NCBI GenBank assembly: GCA_963749115.1
Contig: CAVVLP010000017.1
Span: 62,001 to 126,000, forward strand
Direction of reading: 5' to 3'
DNA: 64,000 nucleotides
Source: SZUA-36 sp963749115
GTDB lineage: Bacteria; Pseudomonadota; Gammaproteobacteria; Xanthomonadales; SZUA-36
Shown here: positions 1 to 7,923 of the stretch, one piece after another
Numbering within the stretch: position 1 is the first letter of the stretch
Layout of the letters: each line of letters opens with the position of its first letter
The notes under the pieces: generated by a model
Seen by the model: only the letters and a program-made list of their open reading frames with translations
Database searches by the model: none
What the model was told of the DNA's origin: nothing
Translations under genes and position numbers: made by a program

Positions 1-491
1 GAAGGCAGAGCCCGCCGGTCCGGACCACCGGCGATCAAAACGTAGCTCGCGAGTGACGAAATCTCCATGAAAACGAAGATATTGAACGCATCGGCGGCTA
101 CCACGATTCCAGACAGCCCGGCTAGCGCCAGCAGCCATGCGGCGTAAAAATACGGCTGGCGTCCCGCCTCGATTTGCCCGTCCAGACTTTCCCGTCCGCC
201 AACCAGCGCAAATACCGAGGCGCCCGTGACCACCAGGAGCAGGAGTGCGCTAAACGCATCGACCTTGAGCTCGATTCCGTACGGCGCTGGCCACGAACCC
301 ATCAGGTAGCTCATCGACCCGCCGGCGAGAACGCCCTGCACAAGCTGAATTGCAATCGCGAACGTGAGCACGCTTGCCATTGTGCACGCCGCCCAGGCAA
401 GTCCGCGAGGCCTCAGCAGGACGACGAGCGGCGCCATGAGCATCGGCACGACAACCTGAAGTGCCGGTAAATGATCAACCAATGCATTCAC
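1..491 (-). CDS. mrpD: Na+/H+ antiporter subunit D (MrpD/MnhD), 3'-truncated by window edge
   Basis: This is the start of a proton-translocating antiporter subunit related to NADH dehydrogenase ND4/ND5, a polytopic inner-membrane protein. The GTG start at 491 overlaps the mrpC stop as GTGA. About 163 residues are visible: two hydrophobic helices, the sequence PYGIELKVDAFSALLLLV, and FNIFVFMEISSLASYVLIA near the edge, which is the characteristic ND/Mrp motif containing a membrane glutamate. It is the last visible gene of the E-F-G-B-C-D run. It could be an Mbh/Mrp variant with several D-like subunits, since the genes beyond the edge are unseen. Confidence 0.9.
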   Translation of the reverse strand, partial: MNALVDHLPALQVVVPMLMAPLVVLLRPRGLAWAACTMASVLTFAIAIQLVQGVLAGGSMSYLMGSWPAPYGIELKVDAFSALLLLVVTGASVFALVGGRESLDGQIEAGRQPYFYAAWLLALAGLSGIVVAADAFNIFVFMEISSLASYVLIAGGPDRRALP

Positions 492-841
492 TGCTCGTCG
501 ATCTCCTGGATTTCGTGCTCCTCGATCGAGCCGTATTCCTCCTTCAGGCGTACGACAATACCGAGGCCCAGGGCGGTGGTGGAAATACCGACAACGATCG
601 CGGTGAGAATCAGCACCTGTGGCAGCGGATTCGAGAATATGGCATTGCCCGTGCCGGAGAAGATCGGTGCCGTGCCGCCATCGACCTTGCCCATCGTGAT
701 GTAAAGCAGGAAAACAGCGGCCTGGAAAAGCGACAGGCCGATCAGCTTCTTGACCAGGTTGCGCTTTGCGATGACCGCATAGAAGCCGATCATCAGCAGT
801 ATCGCGAATACCCAGTAGTTATAGAGACCCAGAATTTCCAT
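488..841 (-). CDS. mrpC: Na+/H+ antiporter subunit C (MrpC/MnhC)
   Basis: A 117-residue NuoK-like subunit with three membrane helices, part of the cation/proton antiporter complex. Family features include the N-terminal YWVFAILLMIGFYAVIAKRN segment, the LIGLSLFQAAVFLLYI helix and the DPLPQ-like sequence NPLPQVLILTAIVVGISTTALGL, where the conserved PLPQ and TAIVI-type region is diagnostic. Length matches the family. It starts three bases after the stop of the upstream subunit-B gene and its stop overlaps the mrpD start, so translation is probably coupled. Confidence 0.93.
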   Translation of the reverse strand: MEILGLYNYWVFAILLMIGFYAVIAKRNLVKKLIGLSLFQAAVFLLYITMGKVDGGTAPIFSGTGNAIFSNPLPQVLILTAIVVGISTTALGLGIVVRLKEEYGSIEEHEIQEIDEQ

Positions 842-844
842 GAG

Positions 845-1819
845 TTAGCGACCTCTCGCGGCGAAAGCATGGAAAATACTCAGCAGCACGCCGGTTACGG
901 TAACGCCGACACCGGCTTCAATGAGCAGGATACCCAACTGCTGGCCCTTCACGGGATCAGCAGACAACACCGAATAGTCGAGAAAGTTACCGCCCAGGAC
1001 AATTCCGGCAACCCCGACAGCGCCGTACAGGAGCGGACCGAATGCCACGAGTCCGAGCAGGACGCGCTCAGGCAAGACCGACAGGGCGCGCCGCTCACCT
1101 TCCAGCAAAGCAAACAGAATGATTGCCGCGGCGATGATTGCGCCGGCCTGAAAGCCACCGCCCGGGCCATACTCTCCATGGAACTGCACGTACAGGCCGA
1201 ATAACAGGATAAACGGAATCAGCACCCGCCCGACGACTCTTGGAATCAGGTGATGGCGCAGCCCTTCGTTGATCTTCTCCCGCGGCAGTGAGCCTAATGG
1301 CACGCCACTGCCGAGTAGAAAAAGAACGCCGATACCGGCCGTAAATACAACGAACACTTCACCCAGCGTGTCGTAACCGCGAAAGCTGCCGAGCACGGCG
1401 GTGACGACGTTCGGGATATCGATATATTCTGGAGTTTTTTCCAGGTACCAGGGTGCGACATGCGTCTGCACCGGTGCCTCAGGGTCCCCAAAGCGCGGCT
1501 TATCAAATGTCGCGTAAATGAGAATCAGCGCGGCTGCTGCAACAACCGTGAACGAGAGTATCCTGTTCGACGACTTCGCCCGTTCGCGTTCAGACGTCAG
1601 CGCCAGTGCACTCAGGAAAAGCACCGTGGAAATGCCCGCACCGACAGCCGCTTCGGTCAGTGCCACATCCGCGGCATCGAGGAGGAAGAAGTTGCTGGCG
1701 ATGAGGAGACTGGCGATGCCCATGAGCATCACGGCAACGAACAGGTTGTCGGTCCGTACGATCGCAATCGCAGTGATCACAAGTAATGTGAGCAGAAAAA
1801 TTCCGAAGATAACAATCAT
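845..1819 (-). CDS. Fused DUF4040 (MbhD)-MbhE-MnhB antiporter subunit
   Basis: A 324-residue membrane protein joining pieces that are separate genes in many Mrp/Mbh operons. Residues 1-80 form a DUF4040/MbhD-like block (DAADVALTEAAVGAGISTVL). The middle carries the MbhE-like DTLGEVFVVFTAGIGVLFLLG segment. The last third is an MnhB domain (RVLIPFILLFGLYVQFHGEYGPGGGFQAGA). In canonical Mrp complexes these blocks form the C-terminal part of MrpA plus MrpB. The ATG overlaps the mrpG stop (ATGA). There is no large MrpA N-terminal ND5-like domain in view; that role may fall to the D subunit(s). Confidence 0.88.
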   Translation of the reverse strand: MIVIFGIFLLTLLVITAIAIVRTDNLFVAVMLMGIASLLIASNFFLLDAADVALTEAAVGAGISTVLFLSALALTSERERAKSSNRILSFTVVAAAALILIYATFDKPRFGDPEAPVQTHVAPWYLEKTPEYIDIPNVVTAVLGSFRGYDTLGEVFVVFTAGIGVLFLLGSGVPLGSLPREKINEGLRHHLIPRVVGRVLIPFILLFGLYVQFHGEYGPGGGFQAGAIIAAAIILFALLEGERRALSVLPERVLLGLVAFGPLLYGAVGVAGIVLGGNFLDYSVLSADPVKGQQLGILLIEAGVGVTVTGVLLSIFHAFAARGR

Positions 1820-2148
1820 TCCTGTCCCTCATCATCATCCTGAACTGCGTCATCGAAAGGACGTGTCCCGGCAAGCAGCGCCGCACTGGCAAGCGCATTC
1901 GAGGATGTCGGGCTCGTCAATAACAGGAAAAGAAGGATGGCGATCAACTTGATCGTCGCCAGCGACCAGCCAGCCTGCAGCATGATGCCGAGCAGCACCA
2001 GGATAGTGCCCATGCTGTCCGTAACGCTCGCTGCATGCATGCGCGTATACAAATCGGGCATTCGCAGGGCGCCGATACCGCCGATAAGGACACTCAAGCC
2101 GCCAAGGGTCAGCAGCACCCAGCTAAGGATGTCGAGTAGTGTGGTCAC
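1816..2148 (-). CDS. mrpG: Na+/H+ antiporter subunit G (MrpG/MnhG)
   Basis: A 110-residue PhaG/MnhG family membrane subunit. The GTG at 2148 is chosen because it follows a GAGGGG ribosome-binding site within the end of mrpF, and because upstream codons in this frame read through the mrpF coding region without family similarity. The core is LLTLGGLSVLIGGIGALRMPDLYTRMHAASVTDS, where the RMPDxYTRxHA motif is typical of subunit G. Its stop overlaps the next start by ATGA. The C-terminus is acidic (DDAVQDDDEGQE). Confidence 0.92.
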   Translation of the reverse strand: MTTLLDILSWVLLTLGGLSVLIGGIGALRMPDLYTRMHAASVTDSMGTILVLLGIMLQAGWSLATIKLIAILLFLLLTSPTSSNALASAALLAGTRPFDDAVQDDDEGQE

Positions 2149-2152
2149 GGAA

Positions 2153-2434
2153 TCACGTCCCCTCGTCGCGCTCGGTGCTGCGCCGTAATGCACGGTTTCG
2201 GAAAAACTCGAGCACGGCCAGGACGCCGATAAAGTTAATCAGTGCGTAAGCGAGCGCGAGATCGAGAAAGTCCGGGCGCCCATACAGAAAAGCAATGACG
2301 GACAGTAGTAACACCGTCTTCGTGCCGATCATGTTGACGGCCAGCACGCGATCATAAACTGATGGACCGAGCACCGCGCGAATCAGCGCAAGACCCATGG
2401 TCACGAGCGTCGCAATGGTTACAACGTAATACAT
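2153..2434 (-). CDS. mrpF: Na+/H+ antiporter subunit F (MrpF/MnhF)
   Basis: A 93-residue subunit with three membrane helices. The start ATG at 2434 lies two bases after the mrpE stop. A longer upstream frame is only the shadow of mrpE. Family markers are ALIRAVLGPSVYDRVLAVNMIGTKTVLLL, with the GPxxxDRVLAxN motif, and YGRPDFLDLALAYALINFIG. It is required for assembly and transport in characterised Mrp complexes and sits in the operon between E and G, as usual. Confidence 0.93.
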   Translation of the reverse strand: MYYVVTIATLVTMGLALIRAVLGPSVYDRVLAVNMIGTKTVLLLSVIAFLYGRPDFLDLALAYALINFIGVLAVLEFFRNRALRRSTERDEGT

Positions 2435-2436
2435 GA

Positions 2437-2922
2437 TCAGCGCCTCCTGAGTCCGGCCACACGCCGCTGCATTTCGCCACTTTCCAGGGCGGCGGCGCCT
2501 TCGCGCGTCAACGCATGGACACGCAGCCGGCCCTCGTAGACATCGAGCGTCAGCGTGCCGGGCGTGAGCGTGATCGAATTGCCGAGTAGCGCCAGGTCGA
2601 CCGGCCCCAGACCGCTGCCGTCGATATCCACCACCGTCGGTTCGACCTCGACCCTGCGACGCAGAACAACCCGGGCAACCTCGATACTCGACTTGACCAC
2701 TTCGCCAGCGAGCCACGCCCAGAAGCCCAGCAGACGCCAGTCGTAATGAAACGCGAACATCTCATCGTCAAAATAGCCCATGCGGCGCACAATCCAGACT
2801 GTCAGCACGCAGGACAAAGCGCCCAGACCCAGCAGCAGTGGTTTCAGGTAGCCCGACCACAGCACCCAGGCTGCGATCAACAGCAGCAACAGGATCAGCA
2901 TGCGCACGAATGGTGTGTTCAT
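2437..2922 (-). CDS. mrpE: Na+/H+ antiporter subunit E (MrpE/MnhE)
   Basis: A 161-residue subunit with an N-terminal helix pair (LILLLLLIAAWVLWSGYLKPLLLGLGALS) and the conserved cytoplasmic region containing VVKSSIEVARVVL and GNSITLTPGTLTLDV, the signature of MnhE. The start ATG at 2922 overlaps the stop of the upstream Rap1a-like gene by four bases, which ties that gene into the same transcript. In Mrp operons E usually follows D; here E leads the antiporter genes. Confidence 0.92.
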   Translation of the reverse strand: MNTPFVRMLILLLLLIAAWVLWSGYLKPLLLGLGALSCVLTVWIVRRMGYFDDEMFAFHYDWRLLGFWAWLAGEVVKSSIEVARVVLRRRVEVEPTVVDIDGSGLGPVDLALLGNSITLTPGTLTLDVYEGRLRVHALTREGAAALESGEMQRRVAGLRRR

Positions 2923-3401
2923 CTGACGTTAGTTTTGCACGGATACTCCCGGCGCAAGGTTTCGTAAACGACATCGCGAGCAAGCTCCCGCCCCTCCAGG
3001 TTTTCGAGCTGCACAAGATCGCTGACAACTTTCCTTGCAACTACGGCCAGCGGAAGCGGTTCGCCAAGACAGAATTCCGCGTAGTAGGAAGAGCCAAAGC
3101 GTTCAATTCGCGTACCGAGGCGAGCGCGGATGGCCCGCTCCGTAGGGGTTTCATCTCGCCCATATTCATCGGCAACATTATAGGCAACGCGCTCATCGGT
3201 AACGACGGCACCGTCGATGAAACCCTGAATGTAGCGAATGCAGAAAATTCCATCCTCCCCGTCCGGGTCTTCTTCGTAGACGGCACAATGCGAGATGAGT
3301 TCTTCGGTAGATAACGCTTCGACCGCCCACGCATTACTGGCGGCTACTGAGAATATCAGGGCGCCGATTGCGCACCAGTATAATTTGAGTTTCATGTCCA
3401 T
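2919..3401 (-). CDS. Rap1a/Tai family secreted protein heading the antiporter operon
   Basis: A 160-residue exported protein. A signal peptide (LKLYWCAIGALIFSVAASNAWA) is followed by a Rap1a/Tai-type domain with paired cysteines (ISHC, FCIRYIQGFIDG, EFCLGEP, YPCK). The FCxxYxxGFxDG pattern is the recognisable part. Characterised members are periplasmic immunity proteins against type VI amidase effectors, but many homologues lie outside toxin loci and no amidase is nearby. The gene overlaps mrpE by four bases, so it is probably the first cistron of the antiporter operon. A GAGGAATT ribosome-binding site precedes the ATG at 3401. Its function in an antiporter operon is unknown. Confidence 0.75.
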   Translation of the reverse strand: MDMKLKLYWCAIGALIFSVAASNAWAVEALSTEELISHCAVYEEDPDGEDGIFCIRYIQGFIDGAVVTDERVAYNVADEYGRDETPTERAIRARLGTRIERFGSSYYAEFCLGEPLPLAVVARKVVSDLVQLENLEGRELARDVVYETLRREYPCKTNVR

Positions 3402-3698
3402 AATTCCTCGTAGTCAGGGTTCTTGGTTACCGAGTTGCTCGTCATGGTGTTCCTTGTTCATCTAAAGCCAGCACATACGTGCCGGCGCCAAAATGAGCAT
3501 TAAAAAAACCGTGCAATTCTCGTCAACCGGAGGCCACAGGTAGGCGCTCATGCCGATGGAAAAGCTCTTGCTTCGACCATGCCTTTCCCTCGCGAGGATT
3601 GCGGCCATGTCGGAGTATAAATAAAACAAACACTATATTTCCAGAATACTTCAGATATTAAACATCGGTATAAGTCTCCATTCGCCTTGATGGCGAGT
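3402..3698. other. Intergenic region upstream of the antiporter operon
   Basis: No convincing coding sequence. It should contain the promoter of the Rap1a-antiporter operon. Its left half is ordinary sequence. At 3613 it carries one copy of the dispersed GAGTATA repeat, followed by AT-rich sequence that runs into the transposase remnant. Confidence 0.5.
3613..3639 (+). repeat. GAGTATA dispersed repeat, copy 1 (diverged)
   Basis: This stretch begins GAGTATAAATAAAACAAACA and ends CTATATT. It matches copies at 7857, 30723, 33680 and 34297 with a few changes and lacks the longer conserved tail those copies share. Here it lies just beyond the end of the transposase remnant. Confidence 0.7.
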
Positions 3699-4040
3699 TC
3701 ATTCATCACTGGATGTGTAGTCCGATGTTTCTGAGGTTCTTGCCATGGTTGCCCGAAAGCGAGTGGCAACTTCGGCATCCACCCATAGTTTTACCTCATC
3801 AACATTTATCCGTTTCACTATGTGACAGTGGTTGCTCATGATCGCATAGGCGCAAAGATCAACAGAAAATACAGAACAAAGCAGTTTGATACGTTCCACG
3901 ATCCATTGACGACGGTGGTCGAAGTCTAAACCAGTGTGGTTATCTTGACCACACAGGAAGGCACGCCGCACACACCGGGAGATGCAATGGTAATAGGGCG
4001 CGTCTTCCAGCGAGACTTAGCGATTTCTTGGTTGTGGCAT
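3699..4040 (-). pseudogene. RAYT/IS200-like (Y1) transposase remnant
   Basis: The ATG at 4040 opens MPQPRNR and then hits an in-frame TAA at 4019-4017. The frame continues as VSLEDAPYYHCISRCVRRAF and later AYAIMSNHCHIV. The latter is the HUH (His-x-His) motif of REP-associated tyrosine transposases. The catalytic tyrosine region and C-terminal half are absent: after about residue 80 the sequence leaves the family and ends at 3699. Two lesions, the N-terminal nonsense codon and the lost C-terminus, make it inactive. Enzymes of this class mobilise short palindromes such as those scattered through this window. Confidence 0.8.
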
Positions 4041-4112
4041 GAGCTTAATGTAGAGCGATCCCTACGTGGTCAGTAGGGCAAAATAGCGCTGACTCTTTTA
4101 GGATAATTTATG

Positions 4113-4134
4113 AGAGATGGGTGTCTCGGCTTTT
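4113..4134 (+). repeat. 22-bp direct repeat, left copy
   Basis: The sequence AGAGATGGGTGTCTCGGC plus TTTT is identical at 5616-5637. The two copies bracket the PP-loop gene. Partial copies (TCGGCTTTTA) follow nearby at 4138-4175 and precede the right copy at 5593. Confidence 0.85.
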
Positions 4135-4239
4135 AGTATCGGCTTTTACGTTCCGCTTTTTCGGCTTTTATTGTCTGCTTTATTCAAGTGGACTGTAAAG
4201 GTGACAGCTTGGCTACCGGCAACTTTTACCCGGTGATTG

Positions 4240-5418
4240 TTATGTTTTTTGTGCCTTCCTTTTCAGGGCAAGGCGTCTATCTAATGCTGTTTCCAATACC
4301 TCTCCCCAGTCTTTCTGATCGTGTCGATGCGCCAGGTCCACCATATCAGCAAGAAAGTCCTCAGGGATAGCGCTAAGAAGATTAGGGTTCTGGTAGGTTG
4401 TTAGCGGAGGGCGGCGTTTTGAAAATGTCGGAAAGTTATCCAGCTTTCCAATAATCATAAGTACGACCATGGTACGAAAACATTTCTCACATTCACAGCA
4501 GTTGACCGGTAGACCGGTTTGCTGATCAAACACGGGTGTTTTAGCACACACCATCAAGTTTTCCTGGACGTGTGGGATATCGGCCAGCATTTCAATTTTT
4601 TTCGCCCGGGAATGACTGGTTCCAGCGTGAACGATCTGTAATTGATCACTGCTAAGGTGGTGATCGAGTGCCGGATGTGAGCCATAGGGCAGAAGATCAG
4701 CGTAAGCATAAGTACCGTGACCTGATATTCCAAACCTCCCAAATTTCGCTCCGATTGCGTGCGCGCTGGCGGCTAACGGACTGCTGTAGGAAAGCACCAT
4801 TTCCCGTCTTCCCAAAATGCTTTTTCTGAAAGTCCCCACATTGGTGTCGACCATCAGCAAAGTCACATCCCACTGATCAAGGGCTGCCTGGTAAGTATTG
4901 AACGCCGCTTGCGCAAGGCCCCGTCGCTCTAGATCAACCAGTTGGTCAAAACCATTAATCATCAGGGCGTGACTAATGCTGAAATCACGATATTTCATGT
5001 TGGAGGGTAGCAGTTGCAATACTGTATGAAAGGAATCAACACCACCTGAGAAGGTGCAAGCTACACCCGCAGGCCTCAAATCCTGTCGACGGTCGGTCAG
5101 GTTTTCGTAATGAATATCAACACATTTGAAAGTATCCGGCCACCAGGTGTTGAGAATGTCCTGGTAGGTATCAAGCCCATGTGCCAGGCGGGTGCTTACC
5201 ATTCCATCAACCCGAATATCTTCACCCAAATACATTGCCGAGGCGATAAGTCCTACTACAAATGCATCTGCCATGTCAGGCTGAAAGGGCGAATCCTCAC
5301 AATCTGTGGAAAACCAGAGTGATTCCGGGCAGTTAACGCCGCTGGTCTCTGTTGCTATCTGCGCTGATAGTACATGCCTGCCCTGGCGGCGAGTGATAGT
5401 GGGTGTTCCGATTCTCAT
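4240..5418 (-). CDS. QueC-like PP-loop ATPase with a cysteine cluster
   Basis: A 392-residue soluble protein of the adenine nucleotide alpha-hydrolase superfamily. The PP-loop SGGVDS is at residues 124-129. A C-terminal cluster (C291, then NCCECEKC at 306-313) resembles the zinc site of QueC-type 7-cyano-7-deazaguanine synthases. A conserved ISGHG segment near 231 and YSSPLAASA near 211 are also visible. It is longer than QueC (about 230 residues), with an extra 100-residue N-terminal domain. Adenylation of a substrate is the expected chemistry; the substrate is unknown. It stands alone, bracketed by 22-bp direct repeats, with no queuosine or deazapurine genes in view. The start ATG has only a weak ribosome-binding site. 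Confidence 0.7.
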   Translation of the reverse strand: MRIGTPTITRRQGRHVLSAQIATETSGVNCPESLWFSTDCEDSPFQPDMADAFVVGLIASAMYLGEDIRVDGMVSTRLAHGLDTYQDILNTWWPDTFKCVDIHYENLTDRRQDLRPAGVACTFSGGVDSFHTVLQLLPSNMKYRDFSISHALMINGFDQLVDLERRGLAQAAFNTYQAALDQWDVTLLMVDTNVGTFRKSILGRREMVLSYSSPLAASAHAIGAKFGRFGISGHGTYAYADLLPYGSHPALDHHLSSDQLQIVHAGTSHSRAKKIEMLADIPHVQENLMVCAKTPVFDQQTGLPVNCCECEKCFRTMVVLMIIGKLDNFPTFSKRRPPLTTYQNPNLLSAIPEDFLADMVDLAHRHDQKDWGEVLETALDRRLALKRKAQKT

Positions 5419-5615
5419 TTCTTATTTCATATCGCGATAGACTGGATATCCAACGCTTATCTTATTCAAATTAATACAGGCTGTGTTTAATTTTCTTGCC
5501 TCTTATTAGTTTGCTCTGGCGACCCAAGCAGGCAGAACAACAGAGCAAAAAAAGCGCGAAACAACGCTTGATTCAGGGGAGGCGTCCATATATGTCTCGG
5601 CTTTTACTTTGTTTT

Positions 5616-5637
5616 AGAGATGGGTGTCTCGGCTTTT
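5616..5637 (+). repeat. 22-bp direct repeat, right copy
   Basis: Perfect copy of 4113-4134. It ends one base before the sulfotransferase stop codon at 5638, so the repeat boundary coincides with the end of that gene. Confidence 0.85.
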
Positions 5638-6261
5638 TCAGAGATTGCCGTTGACGCGATCCCAAAATTCCTCGCGATGATTGGTGCGCGGAAATGCCTC
5701 GGCCGGAACCGGTACACTCAAAAAGTCGCAGAGTGGCTCCCAGCCCTGTTTGACTTCAAATAAGAGCAATTGAGCGGCTGGAATTGCCTCTTTGACCGCG
5801 TCATTATGTGCGATAAATGAATCGATTAACCCTTCGCGATCAAGGCCGGCAGGAAAACCAGTCTTGGTGATTACGTTGTTGGCCATTTCGAGCCAGTCGC
5901 GCATTTCTGGTGGCGCCTGGTCTCTGCCTGCAAGTAACTTGTATATCGTAGCGCCAAAACTGTCTGCCCACTTCTCCGGATCGCGCTGCGTTAACACGAA
6001 TTTGGCTGACGGGAATTGCTGGATCAATTCGCGAAAAAAACACGCAGTGGGCCAATCTACAGCACTCTGGTACCCATCAAATATCTTCGTCCAGTCCGGC
6101 TCTCCAGATACAGCCGCCGCCCAGAGTGGTACCTGTGCTGGCATCTTATAGAGAACCTCATCCATGTGATGACATGGCCCTAAGTCAAGTTGATTAATGG
6201 CAAGCTTTAACGAATAGGTTCCTGTGCGACCAACGCCTGTTCCAATCACAGATATAGTCAT
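5638..6261 (-). CDS. Sulfotransferase family protein
   Basis: A 207-residue PAPS-type sulfotransferase-fold protein. The N-terminus carries the P-loop-like VIGTGVGRTGTYSLK, which binds the 5'-phosphosulfate group, followed by LDLGPCHHMDEV. A 3'-phosphate-binding region is visible as FVLTQRDPEKWADS. The C-terminal FPRTNHREEFW is typical of this subgroup (Sulfotransfer_4-like), whose substrates are largely unknown. A GGGGAG ribosome-binding site lies seven bases before the ATG at 6261. It is monocistronic, and its stop abuts the 22-bp repeat. Confidence 0.8.
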   Translation of the reverse strand: MTISVIGTGVGRTGTYSLKLAINQLDLGPCHHMDEVLYKMPAQVPLWAAAVSGEPDWTKIFDGYQSAVDWPTACFFRELIQQFPSAKFVLTQRDPEKWADSFGATIYKLLAGRDQAPPEMRDWLEMANNVITKTGFPAGLDREGLIDSFIAHNDAVKEAIPAAQLLLFEVKQGWEPLCDFLSVPVPAEAFPRTNHREEFWDRVNGNL

Positions 6262-6280
6262 GTATCGCTCCCCAGATATC

Positions 6281-6750
6281 CTACGATAGCTGATTTTTTA
6301 TAACATTTTCTTCAAAAAAACGTACGAATATAGGGTTCATCACACTCTTACGTAACTCCCAAAATTCCTGAATTGGCACGGGGCTCTGTCCCTTGCCGTG
6401 TTCCACAACCGCCAGGAATCCACCGGTAGCGTCTCGCGCCTAAGCATCCCTGCAGCATACTCGCCGTACTGCCACTCCCATAACTCGATCACTTTTAGTG
6501 CTGTCATCATTGCTGCGCTCTTGTCCATCCGAGTTAGGCTCTCACCATCGGCATATTTGTGCGTTGCCTCCAAAATGTGAGGAGTCATGATTGTATCGGC
6601 GATGTCGGATCGATATTGCCTCAGGCTGTAGCGTGCTTGTGCTTCAAGTAAATGATTGTTTTGCCGAATTTCCACAGCCACAAATATGATGCCGGCTAAT
6701 ACGCCGATGTTGGCAATGATATTAAGCGCCTGACCAACGTCGAATTCCAT
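6281..6750 (-). pseudogene. Small membrane-anchored protein, frameshifted near the C-terminus
   Basis: The N-terminus (MEFDVGQALNIIANIGVLAGIIFVAVEIRQNN) is a single-helix family of unknown function common in marine gammaproteobacteria. The uninterrupted frame stops at 6340, after residue 136. A +1 shift around 6380-6390, in a GGGGCTCTGTCCC tract, opens a continuation reading PIQEFWELRKSVMNPIFVRF and FEENVI, which is a far more natural ending and stops at 6281. Either the gene has a recent single-base frameshift or this is a sequence error. No function is assigned. Confidence 0.6.
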
Positions 6751-6917
6751 AAGTCACTCTCTCGGATTTACATAGATGTTCTATTAATCGGGCGGGTATT
6801 TCAGAAGACCCGGCAGCCGTGCAAAGTAACAGCGAGTACTCGTCCAGTGTCGGCCTTTCGCCGGTCAAACACAAACGGTAATAACATCCGTCTTCGATCC
6901 CTTGAGGAAATTGTAGC

Positions 6918-7073
6918 TCAAAATGTATAGGCGGAGGACGGCTCACCTTTTTCAATCCTGTACCAGGTGATGCGTGACATACCGGCAGCTTCGGCCGCCA
7001 CCGTAGCGTTGAGCTCCAGTTTTTTCCGTTGTGCGCGGATACGTGCGCCCCAGGGCGTGTAAATGGTGGGCAG
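6918..7073 (-). pseudogene. XRE-type HTH fragment
   Basis: Reading the minus strand gives PWGARIRAQRKKLELNATVA followed by AEAAGMSRITWYRIEKGEPS, a clear helix-turn-helix of the XRE family. The frame has no ATG or GTG start (a CTG at 7073 is the only option after an upstream stop) and terminates at 6918 straight after the HTH. An overlapping frame from 6955 to 6722 continues without recognisable similarity, so a frameshift is possible. Probably a broken regulator. Confidence 0.5.
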
Positions 7074-7110
7074 TTTCTGTTGTTATTTTTGGATTCTTAG
7101 CTGGCTTAAT

Positions 7111-7156
7111 GTTTCTCAATATATATATTTTGATCTATAAATCAATAATGAGAAAC
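7111..7156. promoter_or_regulatory. AT-rich inverted repeat upstream of the XRE fragment
   Basis: GTTTCTCA at 7111-7118 and TGAGAAAC at 7149-7156 form a perfect 8-bp inverted repeat enclosing 30 AT-rich bases. It lies about 40 bases upstream of the XRE fragment start, so it may be that regulator's old operator. Confidence 0.35.
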
Positions 7157-7441
7157 AAAAAAGATCATTACACTATACTTCGATCCATGCATCTCCGTGT
7201 TGATTTGCATGCCAGTTTGGTCCACATTTGCCGATGTATAGATGTATAGGGGTCGGACCAGTATATCTCCGGTAACAATGCTGTTGATGCAGAGCTTTCA
7301 TTGTCATCCAGGTAAGTGAGTATTTTCCGAAAGAGTCAAAAAGGGGACGGGGCAAATTAAGAAAGTGTTAACTCGTCTCGTTTTTGACAGAAATTGATCT
7401 CGTGAACTACCTGATTCCGGCTTTTTCGACAATGGTTACAA
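7157..7441. repeat. Non-coding stretch with a GGGGTCGGACCAG repeat
   Basis: I see no gene here. At 7249-7261 there is a 13-mer GGGGTCGGACCAG, followed by TATATC. The same 19 bases occur at 31338-31356, and the 13-mer's reverse complement is at 31571-31583. A further GGGGACGGGGC tract lies near 7342. These look like remnants of the GGGGTC palindrome family. Confidence 0.6.
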
Positions 7442-7447
7442 TGGACT

Positions 7448-7804
7448 TCACGACAACAGTAATAGCAACAACCCGATGGCGGCGGGAATCGCCTGAATAA
7501 AGAGTATTTTTCGGTTGGCGGTTGCCGCACCAAATATACCGGCGGTTAACACACAACACAGAAAGAACACTTTCACCGAAGTACCGGCATCACCGAGACT
7601 CAAGCCCCAGAATAGACCAGCGGCCAGGAAGCCATTGTAAAGCCCCTGATTGGCAGCCAGGACTTTACTGGCAGTCGCTGCCGCCTGTGTTTGACCAAAG
7701 GCCCGCAGGCCCATGGGCTTATCCCAGAGGAACATCTCGAGTACCAAAATGTAGACATGTATGAGGCCAATAAGACCGATAAGGATATTTGCAACGCTGA
7801 GCAT
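7448..7804 (-). CDS. DUF1304 family membrane protein (copy 1)
   Basis: A 118-residue protein with four predicted helices: VANILIGLIGLIHVYILVLEM, LYNGFLAAGLFWGL, VKVFFLCCVLTAGIFGAATA and the C-terminal AIPAAIGLLLLLLS. The HVYILVLEMFLW and NQGLYNGFLAAGL segments are the DUF1304 hallmarks. The function is not established. It is probably monocistronic. A nearly identical copy (one Met/Thr difference) is encoded at 33888-34244. Confidence 0.9.
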   Translation of the reverse strand: MLSVANILIGLIGLIHVYILVLEMFLWDKPMGLRAFGQTQAAATASKVLAANQGLYNGFLAAGLFWGLSLGDAGTSVKVFFLCCVLTAGIFGAATANRKILFIQAIPAAIGLLLLLLS

Positions 7805-7856
7805 AAGTACTCCCTGGTAATGTTAATGGCCTCGTTGTTTCAAAAGCAACAATGTC

Positions 7857-7893
7857 GAGTATAAGTAAATATAAGTAAAACAAACGCTATATT
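7857..7893 (+). repeat. GAGTATA dispersed repeat, copy 2 (with internal duplication)
   Basis: GAGTATAAGTAAATATAAGT runs into AAAACAAACGCTATATT. The ATAAGTAAA unit is doubled compared with copies at 3613, 30723 and 33680. It lies between the DUF1304 start and the DUF748 stop and is repeated at 34297-34333 as part of the 504-bp duplication. Confidence 0.75.
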
Positions 7894-7923
7894 CACTTAA
7901 AACTTAAAGTACCAAAAGCCCAC

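Noticed and set aside
461..1204. Long plus-strand open frame opposite mrpC and the fused B subunit
   Set aside because: Shadow of the membrane-protein genes on the other strand: no hydrophobic or family pattern, and no ribosome-binding site.
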